Both the position numbers and the translations under genes were made by a program. The notes below the pieces were generated by a model. That model saw only the letters and a program-made list of their open reading frames with translations. It searched no databases and had not been told where the DNA came from. From Lachnospiraceae bacterium OF09-6 (GTDB lineage Bacteria > Bacillota > Clostridia > Lachnospirales > Lachnospiraceae): a stretch of 64,000 bases of DNA. Position 1 is the stretch's first letter. Each line of letters opens with the position of its first letter. The DNA lies in assembly GCA_003435055.1 (NCBI GenBank), contig QUMM01000013.1, forward strand, positions 1-64,000, read 5' to 3'. This document shows positions 8,380-18,515 of this stretch, piece after piece.

Positions 8380-8965
8380 GCTCTTTTGCCCGAAACACAT
8401 CCATACCATACAGATCGCTGCTGTGATCGGTAAATGCCGGGAACAGGAAGCCGCATCTGGCATCCCCCGCGTCGTAATCTCCTGATACCGGACAAATGGC
8501 GCAAATCAGGAAATTATAGACTTCTTCCGAGTCCCACAGATTTTCTTTATCTTTTGCTTTTACCGGCACATCATAGCTTCCATAAAACATATAAATTGCA
8601 TACTCCCCATCTGAACGGTAACGGTCTGCCACAAATTCATAAAAAGATTCCAGCAGCGCATCATTTTTCAGTTCACAGTTGCGCAGCTCCATCAGCACAC
8701 TCCAGATATTCCCCGGTTTTTTTGCTTCTTCTGAAAAATGGTATAATTTTAATTCTTCGTTTGTCTCTGAAAAAGGAATTGCTTTGGCAATCTTCAGGTT
8801 CTTTTCCTGATCTGGCAATGACAGCTTCTGAAAATGAATATTGAAGGTTCCGTCAATAAATCCATCTGCATCCAGATAAGCACCTGCTATTCTGTGAAAG
8901 CAGTTGCGCTTCACGGTCATTCGTCTGGTCAGCTCTAGCATATCTCCTCGGTCAATTTTCTGCAT
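8357..8965 (-). CDS. DUF4317-type protein, half length
   Basis: A 202-residue protein resembling the N-terminal half of DUF4317 proteins of Lachnospiraceae: an opening LELTRRMTVKRNCFHRIAGAYLD, then ELRNCELKNDALLESFYEFV, SEEVYNFLICAICPV and CGFLFPAFTDHSSDLYGM. Family members as I remember them run to about 400 residues, so this copy stops roughly where the second half would begin, with its stop codon in the pucG terminator loop. No function is established. It may be a truncated or short subfamily form. Confidence 0.7.
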   Translation of the reverse strand: MQKIDRGDMLELTRRMTVKRNCFHRIAGAYLDADGFIDGTFNIHFQKLSLPDQEKNLKIAKAIPFSETNEELKLYHFSEEAKKPGNIWSVLMELRNCELKNDALLESFYEFVADRYRSDGEYAIYMFYGSYDVPVKAKDKENLWDSEEVYNFLICAICPVSGDYDAGDARCGFLFPAFTDHSSDLYGMDVFRAKEQKNIRGL

Positions 8966-8992
8966 CTCTCTTCCTCCAGCATTTCAGATACA

Positions 8993-9022
8993 AGGCCAGA
9001 AAACTCCGTCCCCAATGGCTTA
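8993..9022 (-). repeat. Stop-linked dispersed motif, copy A
   Basis: Minus strand TAAGCCATTGGGGACGGAGT followed by TTTCTGGCCTT. The TAA is the stop codon of the YczE-like gene. Related copies lie at 20360-20405, 59628-59644, 61098-61122 and 61199-61229. The ends (AAGCCA and TGGCCTT) can pair. Confidence 0.6.
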
Positions 9023-9676
9023 TAGATCCCTAAACAGTTCAAAATGTTTTGTCAGCCATTTTCCCATCCAGCTGATGACCGGTCCAATCATGAGTACCAT
9101 CAGTACGGTAACTGCTCCCGGTGTCTCTCCCAGTACCCATCCGATCAATGTCACAATCAGATCGAATGCGATTCGAATGGTTTGAAAAGACACATTCGGC
9201 AGTCTTACAGAAATCAGATATGGGATGGCATCATAAGGTGCTGTTCCCATGTCCACATCCATATAAAGTGCTGCGGATAATACAAACAGAATGATCGACG
9301 GAATTAATATTCCGATCCGTACACTCCATAACTGAAATATCTCCATCGGCAGAATCTGGTTCCACAGCCAGGTACAGAAATCTATCGTATAGCCTATTAA
9401 AAACATATTAAACAAGGAACCGAATCCAAAGTTTCTTGCACCAAAGATCAGTACAATAATCAAAAGAATCATATTCATCAATGCCTGCCAGTTTCCCAGG
9501 CTCATATGCAGTCTGGCTGCAACAGCACGGTTCAGCAACGTACATGGGTCAGTTCCCAGATTTACCTGTATCAGAAAAGATAATGTCACACCCATACTCA
9601 GAACGGCCAGCAAAGCAATTAAAAGTCTTGGCCAGAAGTTCTTCTTTCCAATAAATCCACTCAGTAAATTTTTCAT
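9020..9676 (-). CDS. YczE/YitT-like integral membrane protein
   Basis: A 218-residue protein with about five hydrophobic helices, beginning FWPRLLIALLAVLSMGVTLS. It carries the family-type repeats LGTDPCTLLNRA and MGTAPYDAIPYLIS, which look like two related halves. Members of this family (B. subtilis YczE) are membrane proteins of uncertain role. The neighbours are a DUF4317-type gene downstream and a secreted amidase upstream, neither of which explains it. The stop codon lies in a dispersed repeat motif (8993-9022). Confidence 0.72.
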   Translation of the reverse strand: MKNLLSGFIGKKNFWPRLLIALLAVLSMGVTLSFLIQVNLGTDPCTLLNRAVAARLHMSLGNWQALMNMILLIIVLIFGARNFGFGSLFNMFLIGYTIDFCTWLWNQILPMEIFQLWSVRIGILIPSIILFVLSAALYMDVDMGTAPYDAIPYLISVRLPNVSFQTIRIAFDLIVTLIGWVLGETPGAVTVLMVLMIGPVISWMGKWLTKHFELFRDL

Positions 9677-9770
9677 AGTTTTCCTCTTTTCCTATATTAC
9701 TCCATACAGTATCTTTACTGTACATTCCATTGGCGCTCATTTTTGCATGAAACAGATATCTGCTCCATTA

Positions 9771-11429
9771 TTATCCTTCAATCAGATTATATATATCCGA
9801 AGAGATTCCTGCAATGTTATTCTGCGCCGCTCCCACATCAGACAGATTTTCTGACATAATACATAGAATATAAGGTGTATCTGCAAATACAATCGCCGCA
9901 TCATTCTCTACTGTATCCAGTTCGCCTGTTTTATTGGCGCTTTCCACACCATCCGGTAGTCCTGCAGGGATCTTGTGGGTACGCTGCTGATTCTTCAAAA
10001 AGTCCAGCATCTCCTCTGCATGCGGAAGTTCGTTCTTGTATACTTTCCGCAGGAATTCTGCACAGTCACTGACCGAAGTCAGATTATCTCCTTTGTCAGC
10101 CGGAGCCAGCAGCATCCGCCCCATGGCAGTGCTCTCATAATTGTTGGACGCACAGTATTCATTCACTGCCCCACGACCTGTAGCATCGTCCCCGTCTCCC
10201 AGATAGTTCGTCAGGGTATTGGCTGCCGTGTTGTCACTGACGGTAATCATATCAGATAAGAGACTTTGTATCTGATCTTCACCGTAAGTGACTGTCAGGC
10301 TGTCGTACCGGTCATATACCGCGCCCATAATAAACAGCTTAATCAGACTGGCCGCCTGCATGGACTGATTGTTCACCGTGCAGCTGTCTTCTGCATCCAG
10401 ATTCACGACTGCTGCCGACCAGGTCTCTCCGGCTCCGGCACGGACTGCCAGATCCTCTGCCAGTTCGTTTTCGATTCTGTTCATATCTACTGATGATGCC
10501 GTCTCTGTCACACTGCCAGTCTTCGTATCTGATTCTTTCTCGATCTGTTCTTCCGTCTTCTTCACCGGAATTTTATCTTCAAAATAATCATCTATCCCGT
10601 TGGCAATGCCCTCTGCCATCACTGGCTGAAAGTTCTCATCTGCCATTAACAGGTCATCATTTTGATTGCTCATAAATCCCATCTCCAGAATGGTAACCGG
10701 TATGGTGCTCCAGTTGATACCAGACATATTATCGTAATACTGCACTCCGTCATCTGCGATCCCTGTACTTTCACAATAGGCCTTTAAGATATCTTCTCCC
10801 AGTTCATAACATTCCTCATACATATACCCCACATAAGGATTACTCTGGGACGGCACCATGGCCAGCGCCCCGTTCACAGAAGTATCCTCACTTCCGTTGG
10901 CATGAATCCGGACCAAAATATCGGCGCCTTCCGCTGCTGCCAGTTCTGCCCGTTCCTTGTTGCTGATGGCTGTATCGTGGTCTTCTCTGGTCATTACTAC
11001 TTCATAGCCACGATCCTCTAACTCATCTCTTAATAAAAGAGATACCTGCAGATTTAATTCATATTCATTTAGACCGCTGAACTTTCCGGTGGTTCCGGTC
11101 GTGGCCTTCGCCTTCGTCTCGGATGATCCCGGCGCCGATGGTTCCTGAGCACTCATATCCACCCAGCTTCCCTGATGTCCCGGATCAATAGCCACTTTCC
11201 AGCCATTTTGCTTCTCCGTCACGGACTCTGTACTCTTTTCTGTATCTCCAGATATTTTTGATGCATCCTCGTCTGCTCTGGTCTTATCTGGCTCTGTCGC
11301 AGAAGCACTGCCACTTCCGATTCCGATCAACTGCTTTGTTCCTCCGCCTGCTGCCAGAACATTGCTTCCAGTCGCTGCGCTCAAGAGGCAGAACGCCGCT
11401 GTTACTGCATATATGTTTCTTTTCATCAT
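9771..11429 (-). CDS. Secreted N-acetylmuramoyl-alanine amidase fused to a beta-lactamase-like domain
   Basis: A 552-residue exported protein. A signal peptide (about 1-27) and a Thr/Ser/Glu-rich linker lead to an Amidase_3 domain (about 75-290) with zinc ligands in AIDPGHQG, NEYELNLQ and VRIHANG and the catalytic Glu in VTILEMGFMSN. The C-terminal part (about 320-552) is a class A beta-lactamase-like serine hydrolase with SLIK, SDN and KTG motifs in the right order; I see no clear ExxLN omega-loop. The amidase should cut between MurNAc and the stem peptide. The second domain may be a DD-peptidase-like or penicillin-interacting unit. Confidence 0.88.
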   Translation of the reverse strand: MMKRNIYAVTAAFCLLSAATGSNVLAAGGGTKQLIGIGSGSASATEPDKTRADEDASKISGDTEKSTESVTEKQNGWKVAIDPGHQGSWVDMSAQEPSAPGSSETKAKATTGTTGKFSGLNEYELNLQVSLLLRDELEDRGYEVVMTREDHDTAISNKERAELAAAEGADILVRIHANGSEDTSVNGALAMVPSQSNPYVGYMYEECYELGEDILKAYCESTGIADDGVQYYDNMSGINWSTIPVTILEMGFMSNQNDDLLMADENFQPVMAEGIANGIDDYFEDKIPVKKTEEQIEKESDTKTGSVTETASSVDMNRIENELAEDLAVRAGAGETWSAAVVNLDAEDSCTVNNQSMQAASLIKLFIMGAVYDRYDSLTVTYGEDQIQSLLSDMITVSDNTAANTLTNYLGDGDDATGRGAVNEYCASNNYESTAMGRMLLAPADKGDNLTSVSDCAEFLRKVYKNELPHAEEMLDFLKNQQRTHKIPAGLPDGVESANKTGELDTVENDAAIVFADTPYILCIMSENLSDVGAAQNNIAGISSDIYNLIEG

Positions 11430-11547
11430 AGCAAATTCCTCCGTATTCTGTCTCTTCTCCCGTTTAGTTCATGTCCTTTCACGTTCTATAACGCTCTGGA
11501 TAAAATTTGCTGCCGTCCACTCTTCTATGCCCGGCAGCCATTTTCTC

Positions 11548-12552
11548 TTACCGATAATTATATCTTCCCGCTGCTCTTTCCAGATGATACTGCATGGCCT
11601 CCGCTGCACCCTTTCCGTCATGCTGCAGAATGCAGTCATAGATCTGACTGTGTTCTTCTTCACTTTCCTTTAGCTGCTGTGCATTGACCATACCACTTCC
11701 GCTGACATGCTTCATCAGGCTGCTGATGGTCTGCATCATGCTCAAAATCACTGTATTCCGGGAACATCTGGCAATCCCCTGATGGAACTCCAGATCTGTC
11801 TCCAGAAATGCCTTGTAATCCTGTTCTGCGTAGGCACGGTTCATCTTCGCATCTACCGCTTTTAAGTTTTCCAGTGCTTCTGCGTCCGTGCACTCTGCCG
11901 CCAGCTCCGCTGCCTTTACTTCCAGGAGATTTCGCACCGTCAGGATGTTCTCCACCTGTTTGCCGTTCAAAAACAGAGACCAGGATAATGGGATAATAAA
12001 AAAGTTCGTCTCATCGTTGCTGATATAAGTGCCCTGTCCCGGACGGATATCGATCATCCCCAGCACATCCAGTACCTTTAAAGCCTCCCGGATCGCTGAA
12101 CGCCCCACGCCCAGCTTCACCGCAAGCACACGGTCAGATTCGATCTGATCTCCTTTTTTCAGCTTATGATCAAAGATCTGATCTGCAAAATACATGGTCA
12201 GACGATACAGGAGCTGGTTAATATTTCCTTTTCGCATACCGTTTTCCTGAATCTGTCTGGTACGCTCCTGACTCGGCAGAAGCATATCGATCTTCTCTGC
12301 AAACTCTGTGGATTCCATGGAAAAAATCATAGAATTGACAGATAACTGATCTGCCACCATCAGTACCACGTCATTGAGCCTTACTCCTCCTCTGGATTCC
12401 AGATTAGAATAAGTGGCAATGCTCATCTTCGCTGTTCCGTCCGGTTCACTTAAAAAACGCTCTATAAATTCCTTCTGTGTCAGTCCAAGATACCGTCTCA
12501 AATATCTCAGATTATTTTTTTTGTGGCTCGAATTTAAATTTGTCGATTCCAT
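11548..12552 (-). CDS. GntR/FadR-type regulator with an extra N-terminal HTH
   Basis: About 334 residues. An N-terminal Cro-like helix-turn-helix (NNLRYLRRYLGLTQKEFIER, about residues 12-60) precedes a GntR winged helix (RVLAVKLGVGRSAIREALKV then GMIDIRPGQGTYIS, about 115-185) and an FCD ligand domain to the end. The start at 12552 (MESTNLNSS) is preferred over one 14 codons earlier. It is the last gene of the fdrA-allG-kinase-permease run, so it is the likely local regulator of ureide use, with an organic acid as probable effector. Two DNA-binding domains in one GntR protein are unusual. Confidence 0.85.
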   Translation of the reverse strand: MESTNLNSSHKKNNLRYLRRYLGLTQKEFIERFLSEPDGTAKMSIATYSNLESRGGVRLNDVVLMVADQLSVNSMIFSMESTEFAEKIDMLLPSQERTRQIQENGMRKGNINQLLYRLTMYFADQIFDHKLKKGDQIESDRVLAVKLGVGRSAIREALKVLDVLGMIDIRPGQGTYISNDETNFFIIPLSWSLFLNGKQVENILTVRNLLEVKAAELAAECTDAEALENLKAVDAKMNRAYAEQDYKAFLETDLEFHQGIARCSRNTVILSMMQTISSLMKHVSGSGMVNAQQLKESEEEHSQIYDCILQHDGKGAAEAMQYHLERAAGRYNYR

Positions 12553-12618
12553 ATACTCTCTTTCACACCCGTTCAGTACCTTCGCAGACACCACAGGCTC
12601 TGAACAGTTACCCTCTCT

Positions 12619-12822
12619 CTATTTTCTATACATCCGGTCAATAAAATACACTTTCACCGGTGAATATAACATAGCTGCTACAATCATCAGGAATCCCACC
12701 GTGCACAGTCCGTTTCCATCAGACTGCAGTCCTGTTACAATCAGTATAAATGCCACTGCAATCACCAGAAATGCAATAGTCAGATGTCCTGCTTTTGTCT
12801 GAAAAAATCCATTTTGTTCCAT
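12619..12822 (-). CDS. Small two-helix membrane protein
   Basis: A 67-residue protein with two hydrophobic helices (HLTIAFLVIAVAFILIVTGL and LCTVGFLMIVAAMLYSPVKV) and a basic end. I do not recognise a family. Its start follows the permease stop by 11 bases and the GntR gene follows 66 bases later, so it sits inside the ureide operon. It may be a small accessory subunit of the permease, or unrelated. Confidence 0.65.
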   Translation of the reverse strand: MEQNGFFQTKAGHLTIAFLVIAVAFILIVTGLQSDGNGLCTVGFLMIVAAMLYSPVKVYFIDRMYRK

Positions 12823-12833
12823 AGTTTTCCCCC

Positions 12834-14443
12834 CTAAATAATCGTAAGCAGGTACCCTATTATACCGATAATCGCAGTACCCGTCAATGTAATCGGCATG
12901 ATCTTCCTGATGACTTCGCCTTCCTGTCCAAGAATATTCGCTGTAGTAGTTCCCAAAATGATTTTACTCGGTGCAATCGTACTTCCCACTGCGCCTCCGG
13001 CTGACTGGCGCCCAGTACTACCGATGCATTCACATTCAGCAAATTTGCCGTAGTTGCCTGAAAGCCGCCAAACAAAATGTTGGAACTCATGTTACTTCCT
13101 GTCATAAAGGTTCCAAGAAGACCTATAAATGGTGCCAGCAGTACATATACTCTTCCCAGTACACTTGCAATACCGTTGGCAAGCACAATGGTCTGTCCGG
13201 TTCCGTCCATGACCTTTGACATCATAACCAGACCAATGACGGAAATGCCGGACGGCATAGTCATAGAAATAGCATTTACAAATACTTTTTTCACGCCGCC
13301 TTTTTTGATCCAACCCTTTTTTCGATAGTATACCAGACCGATCACCGCGGATAAAAACAGGAACATGCCTGCATGGGTGAAGGGCCGGATCGGTGAGTAG
13401 CAGTCAGATGCTGCATTCACTCTTCCATAGCCGGTGACAGTCTCCGGAAACGGCAGCCCCAGTGCCACCTGATTCAAAACATTGTTCAATGGCTTAATCA
13501 GCAGTACTGCAAGTGTAATCACCGACAGCAGAATATACGGCACAAATGCCTGCAACAGTGTCATATCTGTGGACACCTGGCTGTTTTCTTTTTCCGTATG
13601 CTGACGGTTCATAATCGGGCTGTCTTCCACACACCATTCTTCTCCATAAAATCTGGTCCGTCCCAGGAATAAAATTGCAATCAGTGAGACGCAGGCCGGC
13701 ACAAAACAGGACAGTGTGGTATTGATCTGACTGAGAAGAAGTTCTCCACCACCCTGAATTGCAGACAGTAGCAAAATCGCCGGAAAGCCTTTTTTGATGG
13801 CTTTGCCTTTTCCATAGAACCAGCAGACTGCAAATCCGCTGACTGCATTCCAGAACCAGATGAAGGCGGCTGTCCAAAACGCCGTCATCAGGTAGACACC
13901 AGTTCCCTGTGTCAGGCCCGCTGACATGGCAAGGGCATCCCATGCTGCTGCCAGTGTTCCGTAGGTATTTCCCCAGGACTCTCCAAACAGAGGAAGGACT
14001 ACGGCCCACAGTGGATTGACTCCTATTCCGATCAGCAGAGGCGCACCTACCGCATCTGGAACACCAAATCCGGTGATTCCCTGTAAAAAGCTGGTAAATA
14101 CATATCCGATTGCCAGTACCAGAAGCAGTTCGTTTGGCAGAAACTTCTTCAGTCCGTTTCGAATCACCTGATAGGCATTGGCTTCATTTCCCACCTGGTA
14201 CAGCAAAACGGCAGTCCAGATGATAATCAGAATCACCAGCGCACTCCAGAATCCCTTGGCACTCTCCGCCGCCAAAAGCCGCACATCTGCTTTATAAAAG
14301 CAAAGCCCTGTTACAATCGCAATCATCAATCCCAGCGGAGCCGCTTCTGTGGCTCCCCACTTGAACTTCAACATCAAAATCAGCAAAACAATGATCGGCA
14401 AAAATGCCATCACCCACATAAATGGTGTTACCGGTATGTTCAT
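12834..14443 (-). CDS. LctP-family permease (frameshifted in this sequence)
   Basis: A carrier of about 536 residues with 12 or more membrane helices, starting MNIPVTPFMWVMAFLPIIVL after AAAAGGAGAAATT. LctP-family signatures include TSFLQGITGFGVPDAVGAPL and FIGLLGTFMTGSNMSSNILF. The frame breaks near 13008: adding one C (GCC to GCCC) restores GAQSAGGAVGSTIAPSKII and an ending GYLLTII at 12834. Relatives move lactate or glycolate with protons. Here, directly behind carbamate kinase, a role in oxamate or oxalurate movement is plausible. Confidence 0.85.
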
Positions 14444-14526
14444 AATTTCTCCTTTTCTTTTGCAAAAATGCTCCGGAGCTCTGCTCTTGCTGCAAAACCC
14501 CGGAGTCTTTTTCTTTCTCAAATCCA

Positions 14527-15461
14527 TCAGGAATGTATCATAGTTCCTGTTTTTCCTGCAATTCCCTCTGCCGCTTTATCCAGCAGAGTAATCAGGGTAC
14601 TTCTTCCTTCCCCGGATCTGGCAAAGCGTACCGCCGCTCGATCTTCGGAAGCATAGAACCTTTGGCAAATTCTCCCTGCTCCATGTATTTTTCTGCCTGC
14701 TCCACGGTCAGATCCGAAAGCCACTGTTGGTCTTCCTTTCCAAAATGGATAGCAACCTTTTCTACCGCCGTCAGAATCACCAGATAATCTGCATCCAGCT
14801 TCTCTGCCAGCAGGCTGCTGGCATTGTCTTTATCAATAACTGCATTAACGCCCTCCAGACGGCCATTTCTGGATACCACCGGAATTCCCCCGCCGCCACA
14901 GGTGATAACGATATGTCCTGCCTGTACCAGCGTCCGGATCGTCTCCAGCTCCCGGATCCGTTTTGGCATCGGGGATGGCACCACAATGCGGTAACCCCTG
15001 CCTGCATCTTCCATGCAGGAAATGCCATGTGCCATATTCTTCTCTGCTTCTTCCTTCGTCAGGAAACGGCCGATCGGTTTGGTTGGATTCTGAAATGCAG
15101 GATCCTGCTCGTCTACTTCTACCTGTGACAGAATGGTAGATACCTTTCCGTCAATTCCACGACTGTATAATTCATATTTAATGGCGTTCTGCAAATCGAT
15201 GCCAATGTATCCCTGGCTCATGGCCACACAGGTCGGCAAAGGCACCTGTTTATAATTTTCGTGCTGCACCACCAGACTGTCCATGGCATCCTGTATCATG
15301 CCAACCTGTGGTCCGTTTCCGTGGGTAATGATAATATCAAGTCCCTGGGAGGCCAGATCCACAATTACTTTTGCAGTCTTTGCTACTGCTTCCTTCTGCT
15401 CTTCCACATTTTTGCCCAGGGCGTTTCCGCCCAGAGCAATCACTACTTTTTTCTTTTTCAT
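14527..15461 (-). CDS. arcC: Carbamate kinase (frameshifted near its end)
   Basis: About 311 residues with one base missing near 14637. The main frame begins KKKVVIALGGNALGKN and has HGNGPQVGMIQDAM, CVAMSQGYIGIDLQNAI, VVPSPMPKRI, ITCGGGGIPV and VIDKDNASSLLAEKLDAD. Restoring one G after KIE gives the usual ending AAVRFARSGEGRSTLITLLD. The enzyme turns carbamoyl phosphate and ADP into ATP and carbamate (then ammonia and CO2). Placement behind the oxamate carbamoyltransferase genes makes it the energy-harvesting step, like E. coli AllK (YbcF). Confidence 0.92.
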
Positions 15462-15479
15462 TGTTTCACACCAGTATTT

Positions 15480-16742
15480 TTACGCTTCAAACCCCAGTTT
15501 CTTTGCATATGCCAGAATTGCTTTTTCAAAGCATTCCATTGGCGGATGAACCGTTCCGGCACCTACCTGTCCGTAGCCTGCGATCTTGTGAGCGATACCG
15601 GTATTGATCACCGGAGTAATGCCTTTTTCCACAACCAGTCTGGCATCAATACCCAGGCAGGTTCCCTGGAAATTCCAGGTCGGAATGATAAAGTTCGGAT
15701 TGTGATCAATGGTTATCTCTGCCATCTCATTGCTGACACGAAGAGCATCTTCGTATCCACCGGCTCCTACGAACCGGGTAACGGCCGGAGCAGCGATCAT
15801 GGCCATGCCACCTACACCGAAGGTCTCTGTGATAGCGCTGTCACCCATATCCGGGCATCCATCTTCTTCGTCATATCCGGTAAAATACAGCCCCTTCGGG
15901 GTATTTACAGGGCCTGTGAACCATTCATCTCCCATACCGGCAATACGGATACCGAATTCCACACCGTTGCGGCACATAGCTGTGACGATGGTTCCGTCTG
16001 TGATGGTACGTGCACCGTCCATGACAGATTTTGCAGTTGCCATCATAATGTTCAGGAAGAACTGATCCGTATCTGCCAGGAACTTGATCACATCATAGCG
16101 ATCTTTTTCGGACATATCCAGTCTGGTGATGGTTGGTGCGACCTCTTTCATAAAGGCCAGAGATGCGGCAATGTTTCTCTGATGGAATTCATCTCCCATA
16201 GCCACTGCTTTTGCAACCAGAGGATTGACACTTAAACCGCCCAGCTCTGTAATCGCACGATCCAGTGTCGGTCCAAGGACATCTCTCATCCAGCGCAGAC
16301 GATTGACTACTTCTTCTGAATAAGCACCAAATCTTAATACTTTTCCGATCCCTTCATTCATCGTACAGTAAGCTTCATTGCCGTCTGTCTCATTCTTTAC
16401 TACAAATACCGGCATATTGGCAGAGGTTATACCTCCCATTGGACCTACTGCATTGCAGTGATGGCATGGAATGAACTTCACTTCCCCGGATTCCAGAAGT
16501 GCTCTGGCATCTGCTTCATTATCTGCCCATTCTTCGAAAAGAACAGCGCCCACACAGGATCCCTGTACCGGATCCGGCATATTTTTGTATTCGATTGGCG
16601 GACCTGCATGAAGGATCACTTTTCCTTCTGCGATCTGCGGGATCACTTCTTTGGCACGTTTTACATGTTTGATTACCGGCTGGCTGGCTACCACTTTGGC
16701 AATGACACGCTTGTTGGCTTCGTCAATACCTTCGTAGTTTCT
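15480..16742 (-). CDS. allG: DUF1116 protein, oxamate carbamoyltransferase subunit (AllG/YlbE)
   Basis: About 420 residues matching E. coli YlbE: HAGPPIEYKNMPDPVQGSCV, FIPCHHCNAVGPMGGITSAN, NEGIGKVLRFGAYSEEVV, MGDEFHQRNIAASL, TDQFFLNIMMATAKSVMDG, NPDMGDSAITETFGVGGMAM-type and INTGIAHKIAGYGQVGAGTV. With FdrA and YlbF it forms the enzyme that phosphorolyses oxalurate to oxamate and carbamoyl phosphate. In this sequence its frame is continuous with the C-terminal FdrA domain: the junction reads LNFLRNYEGIDEANKRV with no stop or start. The boundary at 16742 is my estimate. Confidence 0.88.
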   Translation of the reverse strand, partial: RNYEGIDEANKRVIAKVVASQPVIKHVKRAKEVIPQIAEGKVILHAGPPIEYKNMPDPVQGSCVGAVLFEEWADNEADARALLESGEVKFIPCHHCNAVGPMGGITSANMPVFVVKNETDGNEAYCTMNEGIGKVLRFGAYSEEVVNRLRWMRDVLGPTLDRAITELGGLSVNPLVAKAVAMGDEFHQRNIAASLAFMKEVAPTITRLDMSEKDRYDVIKFLADTDQFFLNIMMATAKSVMDGARTITDGTIVTAMCRNGVEFGIRIAGMGDEWFTGPVNTPKGLYFTGYDEEDGCPDMGDSAITETFGVGGMAMIAAPAVTRFVGAGGYEDALRVSNEMAEITIDHNPNFIIPTWNFQGTCLGIDARLVVEKGITPVINTGIAHKIAGYGQVGAGTVHPPMECFEKAILAYAKKLGFEA

Positions 16743-18473
16743 CAGAAAATTCAGAGTCTTGATCAGACGTACGTCTCCTCCTGCCGGTGGCATCCAGTCA
16801 TACTGTATTACTTCACAGCCAAAGTCTTCTGCTACTTCTGCAAAACTCTTCAGACCAATGTTGATAATCTTCGGCTTCTGGGAAAGCAGCTGCATCAGTT
16901 TCTCGGATGGCTCTGCTTTCTCTGCGATGGCTGTTTTCTTTGTGCGAATCTCTTTTGCCGGTTCTTCAAAGTCCAGTCCAATGGCCTGAATAGCGGTACG
17001 AACTGCCAGTTTATTGTTCTCGCAGACAATCACACCAGCGTCTTTTAACTTCTTCACAGCTTCATCATAGCCCTGGAAGTCTTTTCTGGTTCCGCATACG
17101 GTCGCTACAAAGAAGACCTTCCTTCCTGCATTTTCCGCCTTTTTCTTCAACTCTTCAATTGTTGGGATCAGCGCTCCTGCCATATCTTCATGAGAGCCGT
17201 AACCTAACATAATATCGAACAGAATAGCTCCGGTACTTTCATCGTCTACAGCTTCCTGCATACACTCGATACGTTTTGCCGGGTCAATCATCGGATGTGG
17301 TTTGCCTTTGGTATAAGCATCATCTCCCAGTCAATGACGACATTACCATTTAACTGCAGCATATATCCCTCGATATCTTCCGGTGGAATCTCACAGTTCA
17401 TGGCATCCTTGATCAGCATCGCAGCCTCATTGGCCAGTGTTCCTCCAGAATAATATGCCTTGATCGTTTTCTTGTCTTCTGCCTTGTAGAATTCGGAACT
17501 GTCCACATCTGCTGTGGCCTCCGGGATCTCCTCGCCTCTTACCAGGCTGACTGCCAGACGGGCAGTCTCATCCAGCGTATACGTATGATAAAAGTTCTCT
17601 TCATGGTATTCTGGTTTTTCACCCAGGAACAGAGTGATCACCGGTTTGCTGAAATTGCTCAGACGATCTGAGATCTTTTCTCTGACTTCTTTTGCTGGTG
17701 GCTTGGAAATAACGATCAGTACCTTTACGGTATCATCTTTTTCCATGGCATCGATCATATCCATCATCGTAATACCACCTACGCTGTGGATAAGTCTCTT
17801 CCGCCGGTTCCGATAGCATTGTTCACGCCTTCGCCCAGACGGTCGATGATCGTGGTCAGTTCCTGAATTCCGGTTCCGGATGCTCCGATGATACCGATGG
17901 AACCTGGTGCTACTTTGTTGGTAAATGCGATCGGCACACTCTGGATGATTCCGGTACCGCAGTCCGGCCCCATCACAGAAAGTCCCTTTTCATGCGCCTT
18001 TTTCTTCAGCGCCACTTCATCTTCCAGACTTACATTATCACTAAACATAAAGACATTCATGCCTTCATCCAGTGCACGGTCTGCTTCCAGCGCTGCGTAC
18101 ATGCCCGGAATGGAGATCACTGCCAGATTGGCATCCGGGAGCTTATCCAGAGCCTTATCCCAGGACTTTACACTTTCTTCTTGTTTACCTGCGCTGATCG
18201 TTGACTGCTTTTTAAAAAATTCTTCTGCTGTTTCCATAATCTGATCCAGAAGACTGTCGTCCTCTACATCAGCTACTACCACCATATCATTGGCCGTTGC
18301 TCCATCAGTTCCTGTGTATCCAGTCCGCTCTGTTTAAAAATATCTTTATTTGCCGGTGTTGCCATCATGATGGATGCCTTCTTTACGCCTTCCAGTGCGG
18401 AAATCTGGTTGGTCAAAAGCATCAGAACAACGGAATCATGATAACTGCCTTTTTTCACAATTGTCTTTAACAT
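16743..18473 (-). CDS. fdrA: FdrA, oxamate carbamoyltransferase subunit (three frameshifts)
   Basis: About 577 codons spread over four frame segments, co-linear with E. coli FdrA: KKGSYHDSVVLML, ATPANKDIF, WDKALDKLPDANLAVISIPG, MFSDNVSLEDEVALK, VMGPDCGTGIIQSVPIAF, IGIIGASGTGIQEL, GGRDLS, VISKPPAKEV, HPMIDP, INIGLKSFAE. The acyl-CoA synthetase-like domain with an active-site GPDCGT is present. Single bases seem lost near 18296 (A), 17782 (G) and 17329 (T); restoring them gives one frame that runs on into the DUF1116 protein. The start at 18473 has AGGAGG seven bases upstream. First gene of the operon. Confidence 0.85.
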
Positions 18474-18515
18474 GAACATTCCTCCTGTTGTGGTCAGCCA
18501 CTTTTTACTATCTCT

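Noticed and set aside
15261..16235. Long plus-strand open frame of 324 codons
   Set aside because: It lies opposite the well-conserved AllG gene, has no ribosome site and no recognisable domain. It is a shadow of codon use on the other strand.
17288..18479. Three separate short genes in place of fdrA
   Set aside because: The pieces are co-linear parts of FdrA and each joint is cured by one base, so they are one gene.
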